64,000 nt of DNA from Anthopleura xanthogrammica (taxonomy: Eukaryota > Cnidaria > Anthozoa > Actiniaria > Actiniidae). A program made the translations under genes and the position numbers. Under the pieces are notes generated by a model. The model saw nothing but the letters and a program-made list of their open reading frames with translations. It had not been told where the DNA came from and did not search any database. This document shows, in pieces, positions 26,201 to 39,968 of the stretch. The stretch is from contig OZ025206.1 of the NCBI GenBank assembly GCA_964019055.1, positions 18,896,860 through 18,960,859 on the forward strand, in the 5' to 3' direction. How positions within the stretch are numbered: position 1 is the stretch's first letter; each line of letters opens with the position of its first letter.

Positions 26201-29200
26201 TCAGTCATAGGGTAGACAGGGTAGAGGCCATTGAAATTATTGCAAAAAAACTACCAACTTTTGACGTGAGTTAAATATTGGTGCACCCTTTCGCGAGATC
26301 CTTCAAAAATACATATGATGATTCATTCTGTATGCGAAGAAGTCTGGGTGTTTATAATGCTCTACACTATAAAAACTGATGCAGATAAGAATACTCAGAA
26401 GTACCTGCTATAGGACCTCGATCATTCAGACCAATCCATGCATTTACTGTATTATTCAGCAGTCCTTGTACAAACACGCTCTCCGCTGTACTATGGATAC
26501 TGATGAGGGCTGTGTTCTTGTATGCACGGCAAGCGTCACGAGCAGCTGTCCATGTTTTCCTGAAAAAGAATTGGACTCTCTGTGATTTTAACAAGACAGC
26601 AGTAAGCTACCGTTAAGGCCCTGTTACGACACTTTGCAATTTTCTAAGCCGAACTTGTCTTGGCGAAACAAGTTGATGGAGAATTACACAGTGTAGTATG
26701 GGTTGTCTCACAATTTTGTTTTGTTGCGCGTAGCGTTGCACGAAGTAGAACTTAGTTCTACTTTTCGCAATGGATTGCAGCAAACTGGCAACGCCATTGC
26801 ACAGCGCATACATCGTCCCTCAATCAACTTTTATCGCAATTTTAAGGCAGATTTTTCAAGTCGCAGTGTAGCACCTCCCTCGACAACCTGCAACGCTACA
26901 TTTTCAAGCATTGCGAGACAAGTTGCTGAGAAAATTACACAGTGCAACAGGGCCTTAAAGCAAGTGTGTCGTGTAGATGAAATACATTGAACATTGGATA
27001 TTTTTTCCGGGGGGTGGGGTGGGGGTAATAGACACTTGATTCATACTAACGTTTGCGTGAATAGTCTGTAACAGCCCATTTTATATGCCTTCCAACCAGT
27101 GGAACAGGGTGTTGTCGGTACTGTAAAGACAGAATAAACAACACGAGAATGATGATACTGATAAAATATAATGTAAACACTGACACAAATCATGGTAACA
27201 TTCACAATCAGGTTAGTAACCTGAAAGAAACAGTACTGAATGCAGATTGTTTGGTGAAGGGATGACGAGGGGTGACGAGAGTGAGAGGTGTATCATTTTT
27301 GAAGTCCTAAAAACAGTGTTCCTGTCTCGACTGTTCTGTCTGAGAAAGGCGAAGGATTTCTTAAAATGGTCGTACTGAAAGGTTATCAGGAACTGCTCCA
27401 TTGGAGCGGATCTCTTGCTTTTTTTCTTCTTTTCTTTATAAAGCAAATTGAGGTAAGACTTAGTTTATAAAGCTACTTTTTGCATTCAAATTTTGATCAA
27501 GGGGAATTAAGACTGAAGATGTTGCCTAGACGGAGGCATTTCTTCTAATTATTATTTTTGATATATTTAAACAAAAGACAAGGTTAGATATGTTAGCAAA
27601 TGTTCATTATAATACTTACTTGTTGTTGGTGTTGGTGTGGGTTTGGTAACATTCTCTGACATTGAAAAAGAAAGAATGAAAAGCTTGAAGGGAAATATTT
27701 ACAAACGATAAAAGAATCTCAATCAAACAACTGTCCACCTTCCAGTCTATCCGCTTACCATCTACCCAAGACTACCTATTACACCCAGACTTTACTACTT
27801 ACGTCGAAACTTATAACAGACATAGCCCAGCTTAAGGTTACAATCACTATCTACCCAAGACTACCCAAGGTTACAATCACTATCTACCCAAGACTACCCA
27901 AGGTTACAATCACCATCCACCCAAGACTACCTATTACACCCAATCTTTACTACTTACGTCTAGAGTTATAAGAGACATAAGCCAGCTAGTTTAAGGTTAC
28001 AATCAATATCCACCCAAGACTACCCAAGGTTACAATCACTATCCATCCAAGACTACCCATTACACCCAGTCTTTACTACTTACGTATACGCTTATAACAG
28101 GCATAAGCCAGTTTAAGGTTACAATCACTATCCACCCAAGACTACCCATTACACCCAGTCTTTACTACTTACGTATACGCTTATAACAGGCATAAGCCAG
28201 TTTAAGTTTACAATCACTATCCACCCAATACATCTTATCTGTATTGGTCGACGTCATAGTGGCTCGTACACAACTGCCATTAGAGTTTCTGTCGTTTGGT
28301 TCACCATTCCACCAATTTGTGTATCGAATGGGCTGGTTATCCAGCCAGCGATAGACCCCACGTTGTCCAATATCGTTGAAGCCGATCCATATATCACCAG
28401 CATCCCATGATTGTACCATCAGACTCGTCACGAGTGCATTAACTAGTCTAAATTAACATGATGGGGAAAAAAGAGAATATGTTTGCAAGCTTACATTGCT
28501 TTCAGTTCGACCCCGTTGAGCTGCGCCACTGCTTTACTTGCGGTGGTACGTGATTAGCGATGAATTCAGGTTTATCATTTTTAGTCTTAGAGCGGTTTTC
28601 GTATGAGTGGGAAACAGTACAGCAAATTCGTAGCGATAATGTACCCGTACCGTATTTTACTGTAAGTACTACGTGCTGTACGTGATTGGTTGTGTTACTG
28701 GAAGACATTGAAGCCATTTCAATGATAATACATGTCGTACCGAGTTGGTGTGGAGATACAAGATTTCTGTCGTAAAACAAATGTAGGGAACAATGTGTGT
28801 GGGAACCGAAAGTTGATAAAAATGGGGGGAGGATTTTGTTATTTAATTTCTAAAATCTACAATGACAATCACATTAGAGCAAGGATCCAATCTAGAACAC
28901 ACAATAATTGACTTACCCAAACCTGATAGTAGCTAAGACAGAACCGTAACTTTTGCACGAGTCTCGCGCCTCAAACCAAGTTTTCTTTTCCAACATCAGA
29001 CCAAAACACATAGTACCTGTTGGATATCTTATCCATCCTTCTGGACAATCAGGGGTTGTCACGGGTCCTTTATGAACAAATACAAATATGCAAAACTGAT
29101 ATGTAGAAACAAGTGCGTCTATGTGGATAAAAAATTTCGAATAGCAATGTCCGTGGAATATATTGTATTACGTTGTACTGCGGCCATTGCTGCGTGGATA

Positions 29201-32200
29201 TAAAAATCCACTTACCAATCCCTCCTTTATTCCTTTCTTTTCTCCCTACGCCCCCTTTCCTCCCTTTCTGCTGCCCTCCTCGTTTTCATCATTCCCACAT
29301 ATATTCCTCTCTTTTTTTTCTTCCTTTCTCCATCCTTTCCTCACTCTCTTCCTCCGTTGTTGTCTCCCTTCCTCCCTTCCCTACTTAATTCGTTCCTTTT
29401 TCCTCTCATCCTTTCTTACCTCCCTTACTTCTTTTATTTGACTGTTTGCAAAACGCGAAGAAGCCTTTGACGTGTTGGAACACCGTGAAGTATTTTTCCA
29501 GGCGCAAATTTCAAATTTTGGTGTTGGAGCAAAGTGATTGGAAAATTTGTAATTACGTGTTCTTTGATTGGTCAAAGTACATTCAACTGTTGACGTACCT
29601 TTTTTACACAGATAGGTCACATCAAGATACTTGCGTATAGTTTTACAAGGATCTTTGCCCATCATAAAGTTTGTAGGTCGAACCGAACAAAATGCTCGTC
29701 CGTCACACATTCTTCGTAACCTCTGCGTGACATTCAAGCGACAGTTGGTGAAACTGATTTTACCACAGAGCCCTGGATCTGTCCTCCCATAGTTAGCACT
29801 TTGGACAGATATAACTGTAGATGTTGGACAACTGAGGATGTCTGACGTCGATTCACATATGATCACTCGACGGGGACCTAGAACGAGAAAGGAAAATCAG
29901 TTCAAATTCTATCGATTCGATGAAACAACCTCTGAGCTGATCAAAGTCAGGGCACGGATAGCTTGCAAATCGAATTGGAGTTTAGCGTGAATGGTTTTAT
30001 GAAGTGAGGAAAACCGGAGAACCCGAAACAAACCCTCGATACAATGGATGATGGAGTCGTCCAGATATTAGTACTAATTGTATCTAGTACTTAACGTATT
30101 TGAATGAGGGGACAGATGGATAGGGTAGGGTAGGGTAGGGTAGGGTAGGGTAGGGTAGGGTAGGGTAGGGTAGGGTAGGGTAGGGTAGGGTAGGGTAGGG
30201 TAGGGTAGGGTAGGGTAGGGTAGGGTAGGGTAGGGTAGGGTAGGGTAGGGTAGGGTAGGGTAGGGTAGGGTAGGGTAGGGTAGGGTAGGGTAGGGTAGGG
30301 TAGGGTAGGGTAGGGTAGGGTAGGGTAGGGTAGGGTAGGGTAGGGTAGGGTAGGGTAGGGTAGGGTAGGGTAGGGTAGGGTAGGGTAGGGTAGGGTAGGG
30401 TAGGGTAGGGTAGGGTAGGGTAGGGTAGGGTAGGGTAGGGTAGGGTAGGGTAGGGTAGGGTAGGGTAGGGTAGGGTAGGGTAGGGTAGGGTAGGGTAGGG
30501 TAGGGTAGGGTAGGGTAGGGTAGGGTAGGGTAGGGTAGGGTAGGGTAGGGTAGGGTAGGGTAGGGTAGGGTAGGGTAGGGTAGGGTAGGGTAGGGTAGGG
30601 TAGGGTAGGGTAGGGTAGGGTAGGGTAGGGTAGGGTAGGGTAGGGTAGGGTAGGGTAGGGTAGGGTAGGGTAGGGTAGGGTAGGGTAGGGTAGGGTAGGG
30701 TAGGGTAGGGTAGGGTAGGGTAGGGTAGGGTAGGGTAGGGTAGGGTAGGGTAGGGTAGGGTAGGGTAGGGTAGGGTAGGGTAGGGTAGGGTAGGGTAGGG
30801 TAGGGTAGGGTAGGGTAGGGTAGGGTAGGGTAGGGTAGGGTAGGGTAGGGTAGGGTAGGGTAGGGTAGGGTAGGGTAGGGTAGGGTAGGGTAGGGTAGGG
30901 TAGGGTAGGGTAGGGTAGGGTAGGGTAGGGTAGGGTAGGGTAGGGTAGGGTAGGGTAGGGTAGGGTAGGGTAGGGTAGGGTAGGGTAGGGGGTAGGGTAG
31001 GGTAGGGTAGGGTAGGGTAGGGTAGGGTAGGGTAGGGTAGGGTAGGGTAGGGTAGGGTAGGGTAGGGTAGGGTAGGGTAGGGTGGGTAGGGTAGGGTAGG
31101 GTAGGGTAGGGTAGGGTAGGGTAGGGTAGGGTAGGGTAGGGTAGGGTAGGGTAGGGTAGGGTAGGGTAGGGTAGGGTAGGGTAGGGTAGGGTAGGGTAGG
31201 GTAGGGTAGGGTAGGGTAGGGTAGGGTAGGGTAGGGTAGGGTAGGGTAGGGTAGGGTAGGGTAGGGTAGGGTAGGGTAGGGTAGGGTAGGGTAGGGTAGG
31301 GTAGGGTAGGGTAGGGTAGGGTAGGGTAGGGTAGGGTAGGGTAGGGTAGGGTAGGGTAGGGTAGGGTAGGGTAGGGTAGGGTAGTAGGGTAGGGTACGGT
31401 AGGGTAGGGTAGGGTAGGGTAGGGTAGGGTAGGGTGGTAGGGTAGGGTAGGGTAGGGTAGGGTAGGGTAGGGTAGGGTAGGGTAGGGTAGGGTAGGGTAG
31501 GGTAGGGTAGGGTAGGGTAGGGTAGGGTAGGGTAGGGTAGGGTAGGGTAGGGTAGGGTAGGGTAGGGTAGGGTAGGGTAGGGTAGGGTAGGGTAGGGTAG
31601 GGTAGGGTAGGGTAGGGTAGGGTAGGGTAGGGTAGGGTAGGGTAGGGTAGGGTAGGGTTAGGGTAGGGTAGGGTAGGGTAGGGTAGGGTAGGGTAGGGTA
31701 GGGTAGGGTAGGGTAGGGTAGGGTAGGGTAGGGTAGGGTAGGGTAGGGTAGGGTAGGGTAGGGTAGGGTAGGGTAGGGTAGGGTAGGGTAGGGTAGGGTA
31801 GGGTAGGGTGGGTAGGGTAGGGTAGGGTAGGGTAGGTAGGGTAGGGTAGGGTAGGGTAGGGTAGGGTAGGGTAGGGTAGGGTAGGGTAGGGTAGGGTAGG
31901 GTAGGGTAGGGTAGGGTAGGGTAGGGTAGGGTAGGGTAGGGTAGGGTAGGGTAGGGTAGGGTAGGGTAGGGTAGGGTAGGGTAGGGTAGGGTAGGGTAGG
32001 GTAGGGTAGGGTAGGGTAGGGTAGGGTAGGGTAGGGTAGGGTAGGGTAGGGTAGGGTAGGGTAGGGTAGGGTAGGGTAGGGTAGGGTAGGGTAGGGTAGG
32101 GTAGGGTAGGGTAGGGTAGGGTAGGGTAGGGTAGGGTAGGGTAGGGTAGGGTAGGGTAGGGTAGGGTAGGGTAGGGTAGGGTAGGGTAGGGTAGGGTAGG

Positions 32201-35200
32201 GTAGGGTAGGGTAGGGTAGGGTAGGGTAGGGTAGGGTAGGGTAGGGTAGGGTAGGGTAGGGTAGGGTAGGGTAGGGTAGGGTAGGGTAGGGTAGGGTAGG
32301 GTAGGGTAGGGTAGGGTAGGGTAGGGTAGGGTAGGGTAGGGTAGGGTAGGGTAGGGTAGGGTAGGGTAGGGTAGGGTAGGGTAGGGTAGGGTAGGGTAGG
32401 GTAGGGTAGGGTAGGGTAGGGTAGGGTAGGGTAGGGTAGGGTAGGGTAGGGTAGGGTAGGGTAGGGTAGGGTAGGGTAGGGTAGGGTAGGGTAGGGTGGG
32501 ATGGGGTGGGGTGGGGTAGGGTAGGGTAGGCTTTTCATACCTATAGTTGGCTTTACTCCTCCTGGTTGAGAGTATTCTGAAACACATATTAAGCAAACAA
32601 GATGATTAATAAAGATATTCAAATCAATAAATAATTAGTGAAAACATTAAAACAGCCGAAAATTCAAATGAGTTAGAATTCTAAACCTATACCAGTAAAG
32701 TACCAGTAATGGTATTGGTTTTTCACTCATTTTAATTTAACTCAATCGAATTTGCGGCCGCCATTTTGGAGAAAGGTCTATTGCACAATATATATTAATA
32801 AGAAATGGTCTGTTCTCTCGATGAGCATAGTTGGTAGGAGAAACAGAATAACAGGAGAAATCGATATAATTTCTAAGGGCCACACCTTTTTTTCGTTTGC
32901 AAATATAAGCCATGTTAGTACCACAGTCAATATCATTCCAGTGTCCAACTCTATAAAACGCCTGGTAGGTATGACCACAATCCTCTCCGTGCGTGTACCA
33001 GTTATCAGGCTGATAGTTATACCAGTTTGTAAAGCGGGCTGGAGAACCATCGCTCCATTCCCACACACTTTCTAATGATCTATCATGAAACCCTAGAACA
33101 GAATACAAACAATAGAAGATAACATGAAACTTTTGATGACGAACTGCGCAATTATTTCAGTCTTATCAAACGGGAATAATCCTAAGAACATGCAAACCAA
33201 ACACTGTCACGATTAAAGTAACCCAGCTCACAGCACTTTCACACTGTCACGATTAAAGTAACCCAGTTTACAGCACTTTCACACTGTCACGATTAAAGTA
33301 ACGCAGTTCACAGCACTTTCACACTGTCACGATTAAAGTAACGCAGTTCACAGCACTTTCACACTGTCACGATTAAAGTAACGCAGTTCACAGCACTTTC
33401 ACACTGTCACGATTAAAGTAACGCAGTTCACAGCACTTTCACACTGTCACGATTAAAGTAACGCAGTTCACAGCACTTTCACACTGTCACGATTAAAGTA
33501 ACGCAGTTCACAGCACTTTCACACTGTCACGATTAAAGTAACCCAGCTCACAACACTTTCACACTGTCACGATTAAAGTAACGCAGTTCACAGCACTTTC
33601 ACACTGTCACGATTAAAGTAACGCAGTTCACAGCACTTTCACACTGTCACGATTAAAGTAACGCAGCTCACAACACTTTCACACTGTCACGATTAAAGTA
33701 ACCCAGCTCACAGCACTTTCACACTGTCACGATTAAAGTAACGCAGCTCACAACACTTTCACACTGTCACGATTAAAGTAACCCAGCTCACAGCACTTTC
33801 ACACTGTCACGATTAAAGTAACGCAGCTCACAACACTTTCACACTGTCACGATTAAAGTAACGCAGCTCACAACACTTTCACACTGTCACGATTAAAGTA
33901 ACCCAGCTCACAGCACTTTCACACTGTCACGATTAAAGTAACGCAGCTCACAACACTTTCACACTGTCACGATTAAAGTAACGCAGCTCACAACACTTTC
34001 ACACTGTCACGATTAAAGTAACGCAGTTCACAACACTTTCACACTGTCACGATTAAAGTAACCCAGCTCACAGCACTTTCACACTGTCACGATTAAAGTA
34101 ACGCAGTTCACAGCACTTTCACACTGTCACGATTAAAGTAACGCAGCTCACAACACTTTCACACTGTCACGATTAAAGTAACGCAGTTCACAGCACTTTC
34201 ACACTGTCACGATTAAAGTAACGCAGCTCACAACACTTTCACACTGTCACGATTAAAGTAACGCAGTTCACAACACTTTCACACTGTCACGATTAAAATA
34301 ACCCAGCTCACAACACTTTCACACTGTCACGATTAAAGTAACGCAGTTCACAACACTTTCACACTGTCACGATTAAAATAACCCAGCTCACAACACTTTC
34401 ACACTGTCACGATTAAAATAACCCAGCTCACAACACTTTCACACTGTCACGATTAAAGTAACGCAGTTCACAACACTTTCACACTGTCACGATTAAAATA
34501 ACCCAGCTCACAACACTTTCACACTGTCACGATTAAAGTAACCCAGCTCACAACACTTTCACACTGTCACGATTAAAGTAACGCAGTTCACAACACTTTC
34601 ACACTGTCACGATTAAAATAACCCAGCTCACAACACTTTCACACTGTCACGATTAAAGTAACGCAGTTCACAACACTTTCACACTGTCACGATTAAAATA
34701 ACCCAGCTCACAACACTTTCACACTGTCACGATTAAAGTAACCCAGCTCACAGCACTTTCACACTGTCACGATTAAAGTAACGCAGCTCACAACACTTTC
34801 ACACTGTCACGATTAAAGTAACGCAGCTCACAACACTTTCACACTGTCACGATTAAAGTAACGCAGTTCACAACACTTTCACACTGTCACGATTAAAATA
34901 ACCCAGCTCACAACACTTTCACACTGTCACCATTAAAGTAACCCAGCTCACAGCACTTTCACACTGTCACGATTAAAGTAACGCAGTTCACAGCACTTTC
35001 ACACTGTCACGATTAAAGTAACGCAGCTCACAACACTTTCACACTGTCACGATTAAAGTAACGCAGTTCACAGCACTTTCACACTGTCACGATTAAAGTA
35101 ACGCAGCTCACAACACTTTCACACTGTCACGATTAAAGTAACGCAGTTCACAGCACTTTCACACTGTCACGATTAAAGTAACGCAGTTCACAACACTTTC

Positions 35201-38200
35201 ACACTGCCATGATTAAAGTAACGCAGTTCACAACACTTTCACACTGCCATGATTAAAGTAACGCAGTTCACAACACTTTCACACTGTCACGATTAAAGTA
35301 ACGCAGTTCACAACACTTTCACACTGCCATGATTAAAGTAACGCAGTTCACAACACTTTCACACTGCCATGATTAAAGTAACGCAGTTCACAACACTTTC
35401 ACACTGTCACGATTAAAGTAACGCAGTTCACAACACTTTCACACTGTCACGATTAAAGTAACGCAGTTCACAACACTTTCACACTGCCATGATTAAAGTA
35501 ACGCAGTTCACAGCACTTTCACACTGCCATGATTAAAGTAACGCAGTTCACAACACTTTCACACTGCCATGATTAAAGTAACGCAGTTCACAACACTTTC
35601 ACACTGCCATGATTAAAGTAACGCAGTTCACAACACTTTCACACTGCCATGATTAAAGTAACGCAGTTCACAACACTTTCACACTGCCATGATTAAAGTA
35701 ACGCAGTTCACAACACTTTCACACTGCCATGATTAAAGTAACGCAGTTCACAAAACTTTCACACTGCCATGATTAAAGTAACGCAGTTCACAACACTTTC
35801 ACACTGCCATGATTAAAGTAACGCAGTTCACAACACTTTCACACTGCCATGATTAAAGTAACGCAGTTCACAACACTTTCACACTGCCATGATTAAAGTA
35901 ACGCAGTTCACAACACTTTCACACTGTCACGATTAAAGTAACGCAGTTCACAACACTTTCACACTGTCACGATTAAAGTAACGCAGTTCACAACACTTTC
36001 ACACTGCCACGATTAAAGTAACGCAGTTCACAACACTTTCACACTGTCACGATTAAAGTAACCCAGCTCACAACACTTTCACACTGTCACGATTAAAGTA
36101 ACGCAGTTCACAACACTTTCACACTGTCACGATTAAAGTAACCCAGCTCACAGCACTTTCACACTGTCACGATTAAAGTAACCCAGCTCACAGCACTTTC
36201 ACACTGCCATGATTAAAGTAACGCAGTTCACAACACTTTCACACTGCCATGATTAAAGTAACGCAGTTCACAGCACTTTCACACTGTCACGATTAAAGTA
36301 ACCCAGTTCACAACACTTTCACACTGTCACGATTAAAGTAACCCAGTTCACAACACTTTCACACTGCCATGATTAAAGTAACGCAGTTCACAACACTTTC
36401 ACACTGTCACGATTAAAGTAACGCAGTTCACAACACTTTCACACTGTCACGATTAAAGTAACCCAGTTCACAACACTTTCACACTGTCACGATTAAAGTA
36501 ACCCAGTTCACAACACTTTCACACTGTCACGATTAAAGTAACGCAGTTCACAACACTTTCACACTGTCACGATTAAAGTAACCCAGTTCACAGCACTTTC
36601 ACACTGCCATGATTAAAGTAACGCAGTTCACAGCACTTTCACACTCAAATATTTCCTTATAAATTCCTGTGACTGTAGCATATAGAGTACGTTTGTCACA
36701 TTATACCCAAACGAACGACCTTACTCGCCATTAGAGTCGTGGGGTCGTGGGGTCGTGCGTTTTTCTGAGTCCATTTCACATTATGGTACGATCATATACA
36801 CATTTCATTAGAGACTGTGTCCATAATAAGAGGTCTACTATTCTCTTAGGTTTGAATATACCAACTTACCGATCCAGGCAAACGTGCTCAAGCCAAAGTA
36901 ACTAACTTCCATGGAAATGTGCGCTTGTTCGACTGGGGAAGTAATGCTGACCAAGTCACCGCCTTGATTTTGACACTGAGTACGTGCTGATGGCCAGTTT
37001 CTTTTGTTATTGTTGAACTGATAACAATACTGACCGTGTTCTTTCCAACCGATTCTGCAGTTACCAAATTCTGTTAATATTAAGAAAGAACCTCTAAATA
37101 ATTACGTTAAGTGGAGTTTTATCTTTTTTGTTTTAATACATTCTTTATACAGGGTTGTCCCGTTCAGCTACAGCTGGTTTAAAGGGAGCCTCGTTGAGTG
37201 TAAGAGTCATTGTCAAATAAATAACTGCGTTCGTCCACAGGAGTTTTTAAACATTTCCAAAGATGTTAGGGTTAATTCCACTAATCCCTGGAATGGAATT
37301 TCTAATGTCAAACTTTCCACCATGGGGCGATGTTTCCCTCCTCTGCATGGGGAGCATGTGATGTCGATGGGTCCTCCCACCCCCCCTATTGGACCTATTG
37401 ATAGGTGTGCTGTAGCAGACTATAGATCCCTTGCATTAATGGGTCCCCCAAAACCCCCCTCCACCCCCACCCCCCATATTGGACCTATTGATAGGTGTGC
37501 TGTAGCAGACTATATATCCCTTGCATTAATGGGTCCCCCAAAACCCCCCTCCTCCCCCACCCCCATATTGGACATATTGATAGGTGTGCTGTAGCAGACT
37601 ATAGATCCCTTGCATTAATTCCCAGAGCCGCTGTATTTAGAGGACAAAACATTACAGTTTCAATTCTCAGGAGAGTAGAACTCTATTGTTTTGCCATTCA
37701 AATTGAGCTGCTTTGTAAATTAATACAAAGGGTCTGTCAAAGGGTCTGAGACACGCGTGAAAAACGTCTGCGCATGCTCTAAGTCCGTATGCAAATTAGT
37801 CGAAAGCGTCTTCGTGCTATTGTAAAAATATTCAAATTTGACTTTCACACTTGCCTGAAGAATAGTCTTTACAAAATGCCAAAACTTAAGATCAGTTCTT
37901 AAAACTTAAGGCTAATTGTTTCATATTGTCTTTTTTAACACATTATCTTGGTCTCACAAAAGTATACCCACGAACTTTTTTGTATACTCGGAGAAAACAA
38001 GCATTTATTTTCTCACTAAAACTCTTGTAAATTCTTGGAAAGCGTGCTGAAAGGCACGCATGCACACACGTTTTTCTCTAGTGCCTCTCTTAGATGTGTA
38101 TTACCTGAAAGGAAGATGTCTGTGATTTCTGACGGATCCAAGACTCTATACCAAAACGCAAGTGATCGCATGAAGAACACACCCTGGGTTTTGTCGGTTG

Positions 38201-39911
38201 ACTTGCTTCCTATTGTCAAAGCGAAGCTATTTGTTGCTCCATGGGTTGGAATGAGGGTCGTGCCTGAAGGGTCAGATGTCCTGGAACAAAAGGGAATTAT
38301 TTTAAGTACCTGTGGTGGAACTAGGATTTTGCATGAGTAGAGGGTGGGGGTAGGGGGTGGGGGCACAAGTCAGTAACATGCATGTTTTGCTATAGTAACC
38401 AACTAATACTCCAGTTTCGAATGATCTATTGCTCAGTGTTAGCCTCAATTGTGTGTAAAATATTCAGCATGGAGAGCACAACCCGTGAAATTTTTGAAAA
38501 TATTTTGGGTTACGAGCATCCCGCCCTAAATCCGCCACTGAGAACTACAAATTCTCTCTCCGTCTACCCATGCTTCTATCCATTTCTCAGTCGCCTCCCT
38601 CCCTCTTTCCCTCCTCTCATCCATTCATCTATTAAACACCCAACCATCACATCTATCTTAATTAGGCCTTTCTCACCCTCCCTTTGTTCATACAAGTCAC
38701 TTGCTTATTACATTCTTTCGTCTATCTACCCATATATTCCGCACATCCATCGTAAAATAATTTCCGCTACTTTACACATATTGAATCGTCGATTAAACGT
38801 ACTTAGATTTGCTGTCAATATAGAGTATCAACCCCGCTCCACTTGGAATCCACGTGAACACCACGTGATGCCACGCCCCTCTACTCATAGGAGCTGATAC
38901 AGACCAACTTGTCGTCGTAGTCATGATCATCACTTTTATCTGCATTTGTTCAACGTATACAGCAAAACCACGTGACGTTGCCCAAGTCTTATCTCCGATG
39001 GAATCGACCAGGAATTTGCGTGAACCCCAAGTAGAGGTAGGAGCATCGAGATTTACGATAAACGACACACTTAGACCAGCATTACAAGCGTCCGCATCGC
39101 CAATACACTGATTTGGGTAGTCTCCCGCCGTAAGATAAGAATTGTAACTTGCAAACTGTAAGACACTTTTGGTATTCTGTTGAACGTTGGCTCTAGTGAC
39201 ATTGCCAAAAACCTGCGCTGGGGTAGTACCCAAGGCTTTTTTGTTGACAAGTGAGTCTAAGGGCCAGTAGGCGTCGGTTGCACTTATCCAGTCTGAGTAT
39301 AAAAGCAAATCTTATCAATAAAGTAAAGCGTTTGAGCCCAGGATCGTACGATAAGAGTTGAGTGGTGAGAGTAGTCATCAGAAAGACCGATGGTGGTGAC
39401 TGACAACAGTTAAGAGGGGATTGAATAAATTGAAGGGTTTCAGCTCAGGATTGTACGGTGACTGCCATGCATCTAGGGTCTTTCCGGGTTCTCTGGTTTT
39501 TCCTCCTCAAAAATCAAGTTCTAAATTCCAATTGGAATGCAGTGGAGGAAGAGCCACTCGGTGGATTCCACTGTTAATTCTCATTTATTTTTAAGTAAAT
39601 ATAACTAGAAAATCATAGATACTTACAGCCTGTGACGGGATACTTTTTCGTGTGTGGAGAACCTAACGATCATAAAATCATGATTAGTATCTGGAATATA
39701 AAATGAAAAATATAATAATATCCTGTTCATGTGGAAACGTAAAGCTATTTCGCGTGTATGGGGGCAGGTCAGTCCGGGGCGGTGGTTGTTTGAATTGGTC
39801 GCCGTATTTCGATTCGGTTTATAGGATAGAATTTTTCTTAACTATATTTTTGGCATGTAGTGGACGGTGAAGCCCCATAGAGTACATATATATGGCGCTA
39901 TATAAATGTAG

Positions 39912-39968
<57 letters not shown>

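Noticed and set aside
30121..32530. Chromosome end / true telomere
   Set aside because: The repeat is TAGGG, not TTAGGG, and is flanked on both sides by exons of the same gene.
30091..32622. 843-codon open frame of PTLPY repeats on the minus strand
   Set aside because: It is the translation of the (TAGGG)n array, which has no stops in these frames. Only its first part overlaps the real exon 19.
32778..33075. ORFs on both strands over CTLD5 exon 18
   Set aside because: Alternate-frame shadows of the exon that encodes QPDNW..WNDIDC.
33201..36640. CRISPR array
   Set aside because: Units are contiguous 40-bp satellite copies with no variable spacers, in an animal intron.
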